A stretch of DNA of 9,190 nucleotides from Candidatus Cloacimonadota bacterium (GCA_030628755.1 DAOVQH010000079.1:1-9190), one strand, 5' to 3'. Positions 1 to 6,629 are shown, counted from the first letter of the stretch. Notes: generated by a model from the letters alone, not told the origin. Numbers and translations: made by a program.

Positions 1-259
1 CAGAAGGATAGAAATTGGTCGAAGAATAGATTATTAAAAGAGGAATAAGTGTAATTAATTTTTTAAAAACCTTGTGTTCGATCAGTGCATCATCCCATTT
101 GGTTCTTGTTTTTTTAATTAATTTTTCTATTAAAAAAAGAATTATAAATTTTGCAATTAGATAGATTAAAATTGCAGCAATAAAAACACCGGCAAAACCA
201 ATTAACTGGGCATAAGAAGAATTTATATGCAGCCAATTTTGAATTATTTCTAAGTTCAT
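1..259 (-). CDS. MscS/YbdG-type mechanosensitive channel, N-terminal part (gene runs off left edge)
   Basis: This is the first 86 codons of a minus-strand gene, translated by hand from ATG 259-257. A good ribosome binding site, AGGAGA (268-273), lies 8 nt upstream. The product starts MNLEIIQNWLHINSSYAQLI. A hydrophobic segment (about residues 20-50) follows, then a basic loop with KKTRTKWDDALIEHKVF (about 53-70), then a second hydrophobic stretch reading LITLIPLLIIYS. The combination of a TM helix, a 'KWDD.LIE..VF..L..LIP.L..Y' block and another TM helix is typical of the N-terminus of YbdG-like MscS channels, which release solutes from the inner membrane on osmotic downshock. The pore helix and beta domain that would prove it are outside the window. 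The call rests on that short motif and on hydropathy. Confidence 0.6.
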   Translation of the reverse strand, partial: MNLEIIQNWLHINSSYAQLIGFAGVFIAAILIYLIAKFIILFLIEKLIKKTRTKWDDALIEHKVFKKLITLIPLLIIYSSTNFYPS

Positions 260-377
260 TTTTTATTTCTCCTATTTTCTTAGATACAATTAATTTACGG
301 TTTTGAATTTTTTAAATGGCTATAAATAATGCAAGTAAAATCTATCTGTATACAGAGCACCTGCTATATAACTGATT

Positions 378-1226
378 TTATTTCGATTTGCTGTGATTCC
401 GGATTAAATCATATACCCAATTTGTAACATCTTTGTTTGAAGTAACTACAAACTCCTGACCTCTAAATGCAGACTGAAAATAATCTTTTTTCCAATTGCT
501 TTTAGAATGGTAACTTATTGATACATTTTTGAAAAATTTAGGAAGCTTCCACTTAGATCTGCTACATCCTTTTTTGGTCAGGACTAATCTCTCATCACAT
601 TTAAATATTCCTGAACCTTTTAAATTTGAAGCTAATGATAGATTATCCGATGCTTCGTATATTGTATTATTAGTTGAATTGTAATATGTATGAGTATGCG
701 GATGCGGTTTCATCCAGGTTGGAAGCTCATCTACATTTTTCTTCTGATAGATATTATCTATTTCCAAATAGCCAAAAATAATATGCAGGTCAGGTGATTT
801 TTTATCAAAAATGATTTTACCGTTTTGATTATTTGTAGCTTTGAACCATCCAAAAAACAGGAAAATATCTCCCTTTTTTATATTACGGTTTTCCAAATGC
901 TTTTGAGCAATACCAACCTGACCAAATAATCCTCTCCATTCGGAATTTCTTTTTAAAGTATGCGGTGTGAGCTCAGGATCAAAATGACTGAAAGTCTTTT
1001 GTGTAAAAGGATGATTTTTGCCGTTTATATAAATCCTTGGTTTCAGTGATGACATTAAGTGAAAATAGGAATCGAATCCCTCTAAATGTAACTTTGAATA
1101 TGTTATCTGTGATTGATTACCAAATGTAGGTATTGGTAGAGATATCAATCTACCATCAGGTAAAATCGGACTTGGATAACCACCATTCTCTGAGTCGAAG
1201 CCTTTTCTACTTAAAATTATTTTCAT
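378..1226 (-). CDS. Nmad3 family putative nucleotide modification protein
   Basis: A 282-residue protein that matches the Nmad3 family (nucleotide modification associated domain 3) over its whole length. The N-terminus MKIILSRKGFDSENGGYPSP followed by ILPDGRLISLPIP (to ~33) is the family hallmark. Further conserved blocks are WRGLFGQVGIAQKHL (~98-112), GDIFLFFGWF (~119-128), DLHIIFGYLEI (~146-156), a HPHTHTYY segment (~174-181), the LTKKGCSRSKWKLPKFF block (~216-232), and SAFRGQEFVV (~252-261). The family was defined by comparative genomics as an associate of DNA base hypermodification systems. Its chemistry is, to my knowledge, not established, so the catalytic role here is inference. No methyltransferase, glycosyltransferase or TET/JBP-like partner is visible in the window. 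The start is the first codon of the family motif; its ribosome binding site is weak. The next gene upstream is an AlbA_2 regulator, with a decayed tail between them, so this gene may be transcribed separately. Confidence 0.88.
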   Translation of the reverse strand: MKIILSRKGFDSENGGYPSPILPDGRLISLPIPTFGNQSQITYSKLHLEGFDSYFHLMSSLKPRIYINGKNHPFTQKTFSHFDPELTPHTLKRNSEWRGLFGQVGIAQKHLENRNIKKGDIFLFFGWFKATNNQNGKIIFDKKSPDLHIIFGYLEIDNIYQKKNVDELPTWMKPHPHTHTYYNSTNNTIYEASDNLSLASNLKGSGIFKCDERLVLTKKGCSRSKWKLPKFFKNVSISYHSKSNWKKDYFQSAFRGQEFVVTSNKDVTNWVYDLIRNHSKSK

Positions 1227-1382
1227 AAATATATTTCTGGTTACATAGCGCTCACTTTACAGGTCTACTATCTTACTTATATTTATTACAGATTTATCCC
1301 TTTAGTTCTAAAGTAGATCAACAATCCGATACACAATATACATATCATGATAATACAAATAAGTCCCGAATACATTCCTGAA
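1227..1382. other. Intergenic, likely leader region of the Nmad3 gene
   Basis: No coding frame of interest on either strand. On the minus strand a weak promoter-like pair can be read: TTGATC, a 17-nt spacer and GATAAA, within about 1291-1319, but it is far from consensus. A 14-nt palindrome CTTTAGTTCTAAAG (1300-1313) overlaps it. It could be an operator or chance in AT-rich DNA. No strong Shine-Dalgarno precedes the Nmad3 ATG. Confidence 0.3.
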
Positions 1383-1685
1383 ACTATATTCTCAATTTTA
1401 TACCCAACTTCTCACCGTACTTTTCAACGAACTTTTCAATTTCAAATTCAAGTTTCTGGGTAGTAAAACAACTTTTTTTACTCAATCTTTCTACCAACTT
1501 TATACCCAACTTATCTACCAATCTTTCAGTTTCTTCCCTAGTTTCTACCCTAGTTTTTGATGAACTTCTTTCTGAATATTTTTATTATAAATTACATCCA
1601 GAATTTCAATTTCGTTTATTCCTAACTTTATTCCAAACTTTATTCCCAACTTCTCACCGAAGTTTTCACCGAACCTAATGTTTTT
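1383..1685 (-). pseudogene. Frameshifted C-terminal tail resembling a second AlbA_2/HATPase_c_4 protein
   Basis: Two overlapping minus-strand frames read as one degraded protein tail. Frame A (1685-1545) contains FGEKLGIKFGIKLGINEIEI then LDVIYNKNIQKEVHQKLG and stops at TAG 1545. Frame B (about 1558-1383) reads TRVETREETERLVDKLGIKL and ends VEKYGEKLGIKLRI before TAG 1383. A one-base change in the run of five A's at the junction would join them. Repeated '(E/I)KLG(I/E)K' units followed by 'NEI.IL..IY' are a familiar C-terminal arrangement in Schlafen-like AlbA_2 regulators. Frame B also encodes TTQK from a 12-mer (1453-1464) that occurs twice in the intact neighbour (1881-1892, 1893-1904). There is no start codon and no N-terminal domain. 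Frame A lies in the same frame as the intact AlbA_2 gene, beyond two stop codons. Confidence 0.5.
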
Positions 1686-1691
1686 TTATGC

Positions 1692-3146
1692 TTATTCACT
1701 ATTATCAATAATCTCCCAATGCCCACCTTTATCTGGTCCAACACGTCTTATAATACCTTTTTGTTGCAATACAGTTAGATTATATTTCACACCATCCTCA
1801 GTAATATTATCAATATGAGCAGCAATCTCCTTTCTACCTGCTGAAGGATGAGTTATTAGATAAGCTATAATCTCCTGCTGTTTCTGGGTAGTTTTCTGGG
1901 TAGTTTCAGGGGTAGCCCCCACCCCTAACTCCGTATCAACTCCGTTCCTGCTCCGCTTCAATTTCGTTTTAGATGCAAGTTTAATTATAAAATAATCAAA
2001 ATGTCCTGCAATCTGTGGTTTGGTTTTGAAGTAACCCTCCCAACCTCTGAATATTTTATCAAATCCATAGCCGGCAGTTTCCGCTAATTTTATTACTCTG
2101 AAGATTTTTGCTAAAACAGGATTCCTCGGTTGAGAAATATCTGCTTCCATAATACTCTTTAAATCTTTTGGTAATCCACCAGGATTGTAAAATTCCAGGT
2201 GATTTGAAAAAACTCTTACTCGTGGCTTAGAACTACTAAAATAATCTGCATGCATCAGCATATTTACCAGAGCTTCGCGAAGAGCCTGCACATGAGGTTG
2301 ATCCTCGGTTGAAATACCATCGGTAGTCATTTTGAAGGGAATATTAATTTGCTGAAGTAGTCTGGGATAAATAGCGAAATAGTATTCAAAAATGTTTTCC
2401 TGCTGATCCAAACGGAATGAATAGCGGGATGAAGCAGTTTCAAGGGATGTTCCGGGAATTTCCAGGTAATCGATTCTGAAATCCGTAATTACATTTTCTA
2501 TTGAATCCACTTTCCCAAAGAATAGCAGACCTGCAATTGTAATTTTTCCATCTTTTAGTACCTGAAGTTTTTGCAAAAGTTCTTCATCGGAAAGAAGATT
2601 GTATTGATGAGAAGGGTTTACCACTTGCAGGAAATTCCGGTAGCGTTTTATGGAAGAAACATTAAGAGCATCTATATTAAGGTTGGTTAGTTCACGGTCT
2701 TTTGTACCAAAAGCCTGATCTCGATACATGGCATCGATCTCTTCTTTGGTGGCTCGCTGATCTCCACTGGCTGTGCGAATGAAAGTATTATTGATGTTAT
2801 TGAAATAAACTGGCTTTTGCGCTGAAACTGGAATATGAAAGGCTAAAACAGTCTTATCTTCTATCTCGTATTTTTTGCAGGTTGGACTGATCCTTACATT
2901 GAATTTTTGGTTCGATCTTAATGCAGTTATAAAATCCTGTTCGATCTTTTCGGGATATTTAACACCAGTAATCGTATATTCTTCTTTTTGCTGAAATACA
3001 CCAAAAACCAACCAACCACCACCGGTATTGGCAAAAGCACTCACCGTTTCCCAACTGTTTTTGGGAATTGTTTTCTCCGCTTTTTTTACTTCGAAATCTT
3101 CCCATTCGATGTCTTGTAAACGTATTATCAATTCCTCTCTGGTCAT
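1692..3146 (-). CDS. AlbA_2 / HATPase_c_4 (Schlafen-like) ATP-binding regulator with C-terminal winged helix
   Basis: A 484-residue protein with three regions. An AlbA_2 domain (~12-135) carries ETVSAFANTGGGWLVFGV (33-50). A GHKL-type ATPase domain (~200-395) has the N-box REALVNMLMHADY (290-302), a G1-like box NPGGLP (321-326), RNPVLAKIF (341-349) and a G2-like ETAGYGFDKIF (356-366). After a TTQKTTQK linker (415-422) comes a winged helix-turn-helix (~425-480). Such proteins are described as putative transcriptional regulators or nucleic-acid-binding ATPases and are frequent in defence and type I restriction loci. I chose ATG 3146-3144 rather than the upstream ATG at 3215. AGGA (TCCT at 3155-3158) sits 8 nt before it, the family begins near here, and the 23 extra codons would be read from a structured repeat (3163-3230). 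The likely role is DNA-binding regulation in an accessory region; the target is unknown. Confidence 0.85.
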   Translation of the reverse strand: MTREELIIRLQDIEWEDFEVKKAEKTIPKNSWETVSAFANTGGGWLVFGVFQQKEEYTITGVKYPEKIEQDFITALRSNQKFNVRISPTCKKYEIEDKTVLAFHIPVSAQKPVYFNNINNTFIRTASGDQRATKEEIDAMYRDQAFGTKDRELTNLNIDALNVSSIKRYRNFLQVVNPSHQYNLLSDEELLQKLQVLKDGKITIAGLLFFGKVDSIENVITDFRIDYLEIPGTSLETASSRYSFRLDQQENIFEYYFAIYPRLLQQINIPFKMTTDGISTEDQPHVQALREALVNMLMHADYFSSSKPRVRVFSNHLEFYNPGGLPKDLKSIMEADISQPRNPVLAKIFRVIKLAETAGYGFDKIFRGWEGYFKTKPQIAGHFDYFIIKLASKTKLKRSRNGVDTELGVGATPETTQKTTQKQQEIIAYLITHPSAGRKEIAAHIDNITEDGVKYNLTVLQQKGIIRRVGPDKGGHWEIIDNSE

Positions 3147-3154
3147 TTTATAAT

Positions 3155-3158
3155 TCCT
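3155..3158 (-). promoter_or_regulatory. Ribosome binding site deciding the AlbA_2 gene start
   Basis: On the minus strand AAAGGA precedes ATG 3146 by 8 nt. It lies just outside the three-stem element (3163-3230). This supports the shorter start over the in-frame ATG at 3215, which lies in the loop of a hairpin and has no clear Shine-Dalgarno. Confidence 0.6.
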
Positions 3159-3162
3159 TTTG

Positions 3163-3230
3163 AGTAACTCGACCTGTTTACCTGCCTTTGGCATGGCCAG
3201 GTCGAGAGCGACCAAGCTGGTCGCGTTACT
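3163..3230. repeat. 68-bp symmetric three-stem (three-way junction) element
   Basis: Three perfect inverted repeats nest into a Y-shaped fold. A closing stem AGTAAC (3163-3168) pairs with GTTACT (3225-3230). A second stem CTCGACCTG (3168-3176) pairs with CAGGTCGAG (3198-3206) and contains an inner TGCC-TTT-GGCA hairpin (3183-3193). The third stem is GCGACCA (3208-3214) with TGGTCGC (3218-3224) around the loop AGC. Base 3168 is shared by two stems. It is more GC-rich than its surroundings and lies between the HsdS-like fragment and the AlbA_2 gene. It could be a REP/MITE-like palindromic repeat, a protein binding site or a folded 5' leader. No second copy is visible in the window. Confidence 0.6.
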
Positions 3231-3387
3231 GCTTTCTATACTTTCCCTTCTTCCTCTCAGCTTCCAGTTTCTTTTTCTCTACTTTTATCTTTTCCAGAAG
3301 ATCTTCAGCATTTTCGTAACTGCGGTTTTCAAGTTCTGCCAACTCCACTTCGGACGGAACTGTTGTTCGAAGCTTCTGCTTCGAGAC
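3226..3387 (-). pseudogene. Remnant resembling the spacer of a type I restriction specificity subunit (HsdS)
   Basis: An open minus-strand frame of 53 codons, bounded by a stop at 3388-3390 and ending TAA 3226-3228, with no start codon. It reads VPSEVELAELENRSYENAED and continues LLEKIKVEKKKLEAERKKGK before KYRKQ. This resembles the inter-domain helix of many HsdS proteins, where a P(T/S)E.ELA..E.R.YE.A..LL..I..ER...W/E pattern separates the two target-recognition halves. Neither recognition domain is present, so it can only be a relic. AlbA_2 regulators often accompany type I restriction genes, which agrees with a decayed locus here. The first residues overlap repeat copy 1 (3349 onward), so part of the similarity may be shared with that repeat. 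A chance coiled-coil frame cannot be excluded. Confidence 0.42.
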
Positions 3388-3437
3388 TTATTACTTTCCC
3401 AACTGGTCTTACTTAGATTGATGAAAAGTTTGGAAGG
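3349..3437. repeat. Hairpin-rich dispersed repeat, copy 1
   Basis: About 90 bp closely resembling 3951-4037. Shared blocks are TTCGGACGGAA, then GAAGCTTCTGCTTC, then ACTTATTA.TTTCCCAACTGG, then a GGAAG-type end. The centre forms a perfect hairpin TCGAAGC-TTCT-GCTTCGA (3367-3384). TTCCCAACT (3397-3405) and AGTTTGGAA (3428-3436) form an imperfect outer stem. It starts 7 nt 3' of the DUF4019 stop codon (3444), so it lies in that transcript's 3' end. It lacks the left-hand hairpin partner that copy 2 has. Confidence 0.6.
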
Positions 3438-3443
3438 AGGATA

Positions 3444-3866
3444 TTACTTGATAAAGTAGCCGGAAACTTTCCATTTACCATCCTTGTCCAACATAGGTGT
3501 AATTGTCTCGATGGCAGCTTTTTTATTCTCAAAGGTTGTATTATATTGAATTACAACATATTCTCCATCTGGTGCACCTGGCAGTGAGGTTGTATATTGC
3601 TGAGATTTGAGTTCTCTGGAAATCATTTTCCCCAGAGATTTCCTGACAGCCTGGATAGTTTCTTGCCATTTGCTCTGAGTGATAGCCAATTTGAAGTATT
3701 CAGCTGCGTTTTCCCAACTCTCTACGTATTTTTCACTGTCAACCAGCACCAACCATGATTGTGCTGACTCTATAGCTGCTTTCTCTGCTTCTGGATTACT
3801 TTTTAAGGCACATCCGGTAATACTGAAGATTACAATTGCCAACATAACTGCAATATAATTTCTCAT
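3444..3866 (-). CDS. DUF4019 lipoprotein
   Basis: A 140-residue secreted lipoprotein. It has a short positive N-terminus (MRNY), a hydrophobic core AVMLAIVIFS, then the lipobox ITGC with lipidated Cys at residue 19. Residues ~30-140 match DUF4019: SAQSWLVLVDSEKYVESWEN, W..TIQAVRKSLGKMISREL, the SLPGAPDGEYVVIQYNTTFE stretch, and a C-terminal DKDGKWKVSGYFIK. The domain is NTF2-like in general look; its function is not known. Ser after Cys is absent (A at +2), with no Asp, so outer-membrane sorting is plausible in a diderm. The start is certain: AGGAGG (CCTCCT 3875-3880) lies 8 nt upstream of ATG 3866. It is separated from the UPF0371 gene by repeat copy 2, so it may have its own promoter or be the distal operon gene. 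Confidence 0.85.
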   Translation of the reverse strand: MRNYIAVMLAIVIFSITGCALKSNPEAEKAAIESAQSWLVLVDSEKYVESWENAAEYFKLAITQSKWQETIQAVRKSLGKMISRELKSQQYTTSLPGAPDGEYVVIQYNTTFENKKAAIETITPMLDKDGKWKVSGYFIK

Positions 3867-3932
3867 CTTTTCAGCCTCCTTTTTTTATAATACAAAATGC
3901 ACATTATGACTCATGTTTCTCCGCTGTTTTTC

Positions 3933-4037
3933 TCCGTCCGAATTTTCCAGTTCGGACGGAATTATTGTATGAAGCTTCTGCTTCAAAACTTATTAATTTC
4001 CCAACTGGACTTATCTGGTTTGACGGAAAATTGGGAA
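3933..4037. repeat. Hairpin-rich dispersed repeat, copy 2
   Basis: A fuller copy of the 3349-3437 repeat with three inverted repeats in a row. The first is TCCGTCCGAA (3933-3942) with TTCGGACGGA (3951-3960), a perfect 10-bp stem. The second is GAAGC-TTCT-GCTTC (3971-3984). The third is TTCCCAA (3998-4004) with TTGGGAA (4031-4037). It lies 19 nt 3' of the UPF0371 stop codon (4057-4059). A further hairpin, AGAGTTC-CAAGAT-GAACTCT (4039-4058), bridges repeat and stop. No T-run follows any stem on the minus strand, so it is not a classical intrinsic terminator. Confidence 0.65.
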
Positions 4038-4056
4038 GAGAGTTCCAAGATGAACT

Positions 4057-5568
4057 CTACGACATAAACAAGCTATTCGTAGAAAAATTCGGGTCACTTG
4101 TAAGGTTTACTCCCAATCTTCTGAGACCTGCTTCATCTCCGGGTGTGGGAATGTGTGTCATATGAACTTCACAACCTCTGAGTTCTCTCAATTCTTCCAT
4201 AGCAGCTTGAGCAGTTGGATTGGTTGTCGCGCTTATACTGAGAGCTATTAGAGTTTCTTCCATATCCAGACTTACAGATTTTTCACCCAATATATTCTTC
4301 TCAAGATTAAATATCGATTCAATTACTTTTGGTGAGAGCAGATGAATTTCATCAGGTATACCAGCAAGTATTTTTATAGTGTTCAAAATCAAGCTGGAAG
4401 CGGAGTGCATCAAAGGTGAATTTTTTCCTGAAATGATAGTGCCATCTTTCAATTCAATTGCAGAGCCACAGAATATTCCTTCGTTACCTTTTCCGCATTC
4501 CTCTGCTTCTTTTGAAGCTTCACGCGCCGGGATAACGGTTTTTCTATCTTCGGGTTTAGCTTCTACTTCGTCCATAAGCAGTTCAGCACGGTCAACTGTT
4601 TCTTTATCTACGAAACCCATAATATATTCACATTTATATCGGAAGACTCTGCGAATAATTTCCTGCTTTGCTGCTTCTTTTATTGTTTCATCATCAATAA
4701 TACCAAATCCTGCTCGGTTCACACCCATATCTGTAGGAGATTTATACATCGAAACACCACGGGTGATCTTTTCCAATATTCGCTTGAGAACAGGAAATAC
4801 TTCAACATCACGGTTATAGTTTATCGCAGTTTTTCCATAAGCTTCCAGATGGAAAGGATCTATCAGGTTAAAATCTTTTAGATCTGCAGTAGCAGATTCA
4901 TAGGCTACATTTACCGGGTGCTTCAAAGGGATATTCCAGATAGGAAATGTTTCAAATTTAGCATAACCAGCTTTTATGCCACGTTTATGTTCATGATACA
5001 TCTGGGAAAGGCAGGTTGCCAGCTTGCCGCTTCCCGGTCCGGGACCGGTTACAATCACAAGTGGTTTGGAAGTTTCAATATAGTCATTTGCCCCATATCC
5101 TTCATCACTTACGATCATATCTATATTTGTAGGATAGCCTTTTGTGAATTTATGAGTATAGACTTTAATATTCCTTCGTTCCAATTTATTTTTGAATATT
5201 TTAGCAGCAGGTTGGTTTTCGTAACGGGTAATAACTACAGCGGTCACATCAATATCGTAATCGCGCAGGTCATCGATAAGTTTCATTGCATCTACATCAT
5301 AGGTTATTCCGAAATCTGCTCTAACTTTTCTTCGTTCAATATCACCGGCATATATACAAAGAATAATATCAGACCTGTCCTTAAGCTCTTTTAGAAGCTT
5401 CATTTTTACGTTTGGATGAAAACCAGGCAACACCCGTGAAGCGTGATAATCATAGATTATTTTCCCACCGAATTCAAGATATAATTTATTATCGAATTTC
5501 TTAACTCTCTCCAGAATCGCGAAGGTTTGTTCTTTTAGATATTTCTCGTTATCAAAGCCTATTTTCAT
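4057..5568 (-). CDS. UPF0371 / DUF1846 family protein
   Basis: A 503-residue protein of usual family length. The N-terminus MKIGFDNEKYLKEQ, then KLYLEFGGKIIYDYHASRVL (28-47), is the family signature. A glycine-rich loop GPGPGSGK (175-182), followed by LATCLSQMYHE, resembles a Walker A P-loop and suggests phosphate or nucleotide binding. Other family blocks are FPIWNIPLKHPVNVAYESAT, KSPTDMGVNRAGFGI (277-291), HSASSLILN (388-396) and GDEAGLRRLGVNLTSDP. The biochemical role is not established to my knowledge; the P-loop reading is inference. ATG 5568 is preceded by AGGAGG (CCTCCT 5580-5585), with about 11 nt spacing. It starts 20 nt after the M29-like gene and is the third gene of the murI operon. 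The final ~10 residues (NFSTNSLFMS) go beyond the conserved core. Confidence 0.92.
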   Translation of the reverse strand: MKIGFDNEKYLKEQTFAILERVKKFDNKLYLEFGGKIIYDYHASRVLPGFHPNVKMKLLKELKDRSDIILCIYAGDIERRKVRADFGITYDVDAMKLIDDLRDYDIDVTAVVITRYENQPAAKIFKNKLERRNIKVYTHKFTKGYPTNIDMIVSDEGYGANDYIETSKPLVIVTGPGPGSGKLATCLSQMYHEHKRGIKAGYAKFETFPIWNIPLKHPVNVAYESATADLKDFNLIDPFHLEAYGKTAINYNRDVEVFPVLKRILEKITRGVSMYKSPTDMGVNRAGFGIIDDETIKEAAKQEIIRRVFRYKCEYIMGFVDKETVDRAELLMDEVEAKPEDRKTVIPAREASKEAEECGKGNEGIFCGSAIELKDGTIISGKNSPLMHSASSLILNTIKILAGIPDEIHLLSPKVIESIFNLEKNILGEKSVSLDMEETLIALSISATTNPTAQAAMEELRELRGCEVHMTHIPTPGDEAGLRRLGVNLTSDPNFSTNSLFMS

Positions 5569-5588
5569 TGAATAGTTCTCCTCCTGTA

Positions 5589-6629
5589 TCAGATCCTTTT
5601 ATTAATTTCAGCATTCATATTGGATATAAATATCGGGTGAGAATTTCTATCAAAGAATTTCATTGAAATATTTCCATCGATACATCTATCATAAGAATAA
5701 TAATTGGTATAAGATGTAATTTCCTTGTTGAAACCAATGGTGAGAAAGCAATTCTCGTCACTATTTATGAGTTCTGTTTGTAAAAGGAAATTTCCTTTTT
5801 TATCTTCTCGAAAAGCAACATACCGAACTGCTCCATCCTCAAATTTGATCTTAATATTATTATAGTTTTTATCCTTGTAGTAAATTTTTTCCGCAAAGAA
5901 CACTCCATTTATACTTTGCCGTTCTATAGGAAACTCAATAATACCTGCTGGAATGAAAGTAATTTGATGTTCGGAAGTATCTCCATTATAAAGTTCCATT
6001 TTGTTCCTGTATATCTTTAAATCCAGGATTTCTGTGTGTGTAATTATTTTATAATTTAAGTATGAAAAGAACTTCTCTTCGTGTTCTTCACCATAGACTT
6101 TAAGCATGTTATAGTCGCAATTAACTGCATTTATATATGAATTTTTTAGACTTTCGAAGTTAGTACAAATATAATGTGCAAGTTCGTGCGTTGGAAAGTT
6201 CAGGAATATTATTTTTTTCTTTTGTTCAAACAGGTGTTGAAGTATAGATTTTGTGGATTTTTTAAATTGCTTCATTTGTTTTTCGGAAGTAGTTTTGAAA
6301 TCGCTTGAATAACTCTCCCAGCTTATTTCTATGAATTTATCTATGGTATTTATCCAGTTTTTATAGTAATTTGGTGGCGTGGAAAAGACTTCATCTGGCA
6401 TTTCTCCGAAGAAGCGTTTTCTAAGATTCTCAGTGGAAATTTCAAGTACAGGGAAAGCCTTTCGTTTTCTGATAGCAACAGCAAGTTCTTCAATTAAAGG
6501 TAGCTCTATAAGCGGGTCTTCAGATTTTTCGGCATTATGTATTTCCCCGGAAATGGAGATAACATCGTCTGTTTGAATTTTTAATAGATTGTTTACAATG
6601 TTAAAGGCGAGTTCTGAATATTTTTCCAT
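5589..6629 (-). CDS. Degenerate M29 (AmpS/AmpT-type) aminopeptidase-like protein, probably non-catalytic
   Basis: A 346-residue protein aligned by eye with clan M29 metallo-aminopeptidases. The N-terminal half keeps the family pattern (DDVISISGEI 21-30, LIEELAVAIRKRKAFPVLEI 45-64). The C-terminal half keeps the frame of IPAGIIEFPIE (226-236), SINGVFF (239-245), IKFEDGAVRYVAF (261-273), IGFNKEI (298-304) and IDGNISM (317-323). In active members these read lP.GE..t.P, (a)EfgiG.N and GtvHiA.G. Here Ile230 stands at the first Glu, the second Glu is lost before IGFN, and Ser322 replaces the His. With three metal ligands gone it is probably not a peptidase, although it keeps the fold. ATG 6629-6627 overlaps the murI stop (TGATG), with no Shine-Dalgarno, indicating translational coupling. 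Very Lys/Tyr/Asn-rich compared with its neighbours. Confidence 0.68.
   Translation of the reverse strand: MEKYSELAFNIVNNLLKIQTDDVISISGEIHNAEKSEDPLIELPLIEELAVAIRKRKAFPVLEISTENLRKRFFGEMPDEVFSTPPNYYKNWINTIDKFIEISWESYSSDFKTTSEKQMKQFKKSTKSILQHLFEQKKKIIFLNFPTHELAHYICTNFESLKNSYINAVNCDYNMLKVYGEEHEEKFFSYLNYKIITHTEILDLKIYRNKMELYNGDTSEHQITFIPAGIIEFPIERQSINGVFFAEKIYYKDKNYNNIKIKFEDGAVRYVAFREDKKGNFLLQTELINSDENCFLTIGFNKEITSYTNYYSYDRCIDGNISMKFFDRNSHPIFISNMNAEINKRI

Noticed and set aside
1545..1560. Programmed -1 frameshift joining the two frames of the AlbA_2-type tail
   Set aside because: The A-run does not form a proper X XXY YYZ slippery heptamer in the reading frame, and the tail lacks a start codon and N-terminal domain, so simple decay or a base error is more likely.
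1400..1680. CRISPR array or tandem repeat suggested by recurring 'tatacccaactt' and 'ttctcaccg' words
   Set aside because: Units differ in length and sequence and have no constant spacers; they are explained by repeated KLG(I/E)K codons on the minus strand.
3147..3215. Upstream in-frame start (ATG 3215) for the AlbA_2 gene
   Set aside because: The added 23 codons come from the three-stem repeat, lack a Shine-Dalgarno and are not expected for the family; ATG 3146 has AGGA at 8 nt.
3160..3459. 99-codon plus-strand ORF rich in Leu/Phe/Ser
   Set aside because: It is the antisense of the HsdS-like coiled-coil fragment and crosses the three-stem element and repeat copy 1; its hydrophobic look comes from reverse-reading Lys/Glu codons.
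4039..4058. Hairpin AGAGTTC/GAACTCT as an intrinsic terminator of the murI operon
   Set aside because: The stem is only 7 bp and includes the stop codon, and no T-run follows on the minus strand; kept only as part of the repeat context.
4918..5394. 158-codon plus-strand ORF
   Set aside because: It lies wholly inside the strongly conserved UPF0371 gene on the other strand, with no ribosome binding site; a shadow frame.
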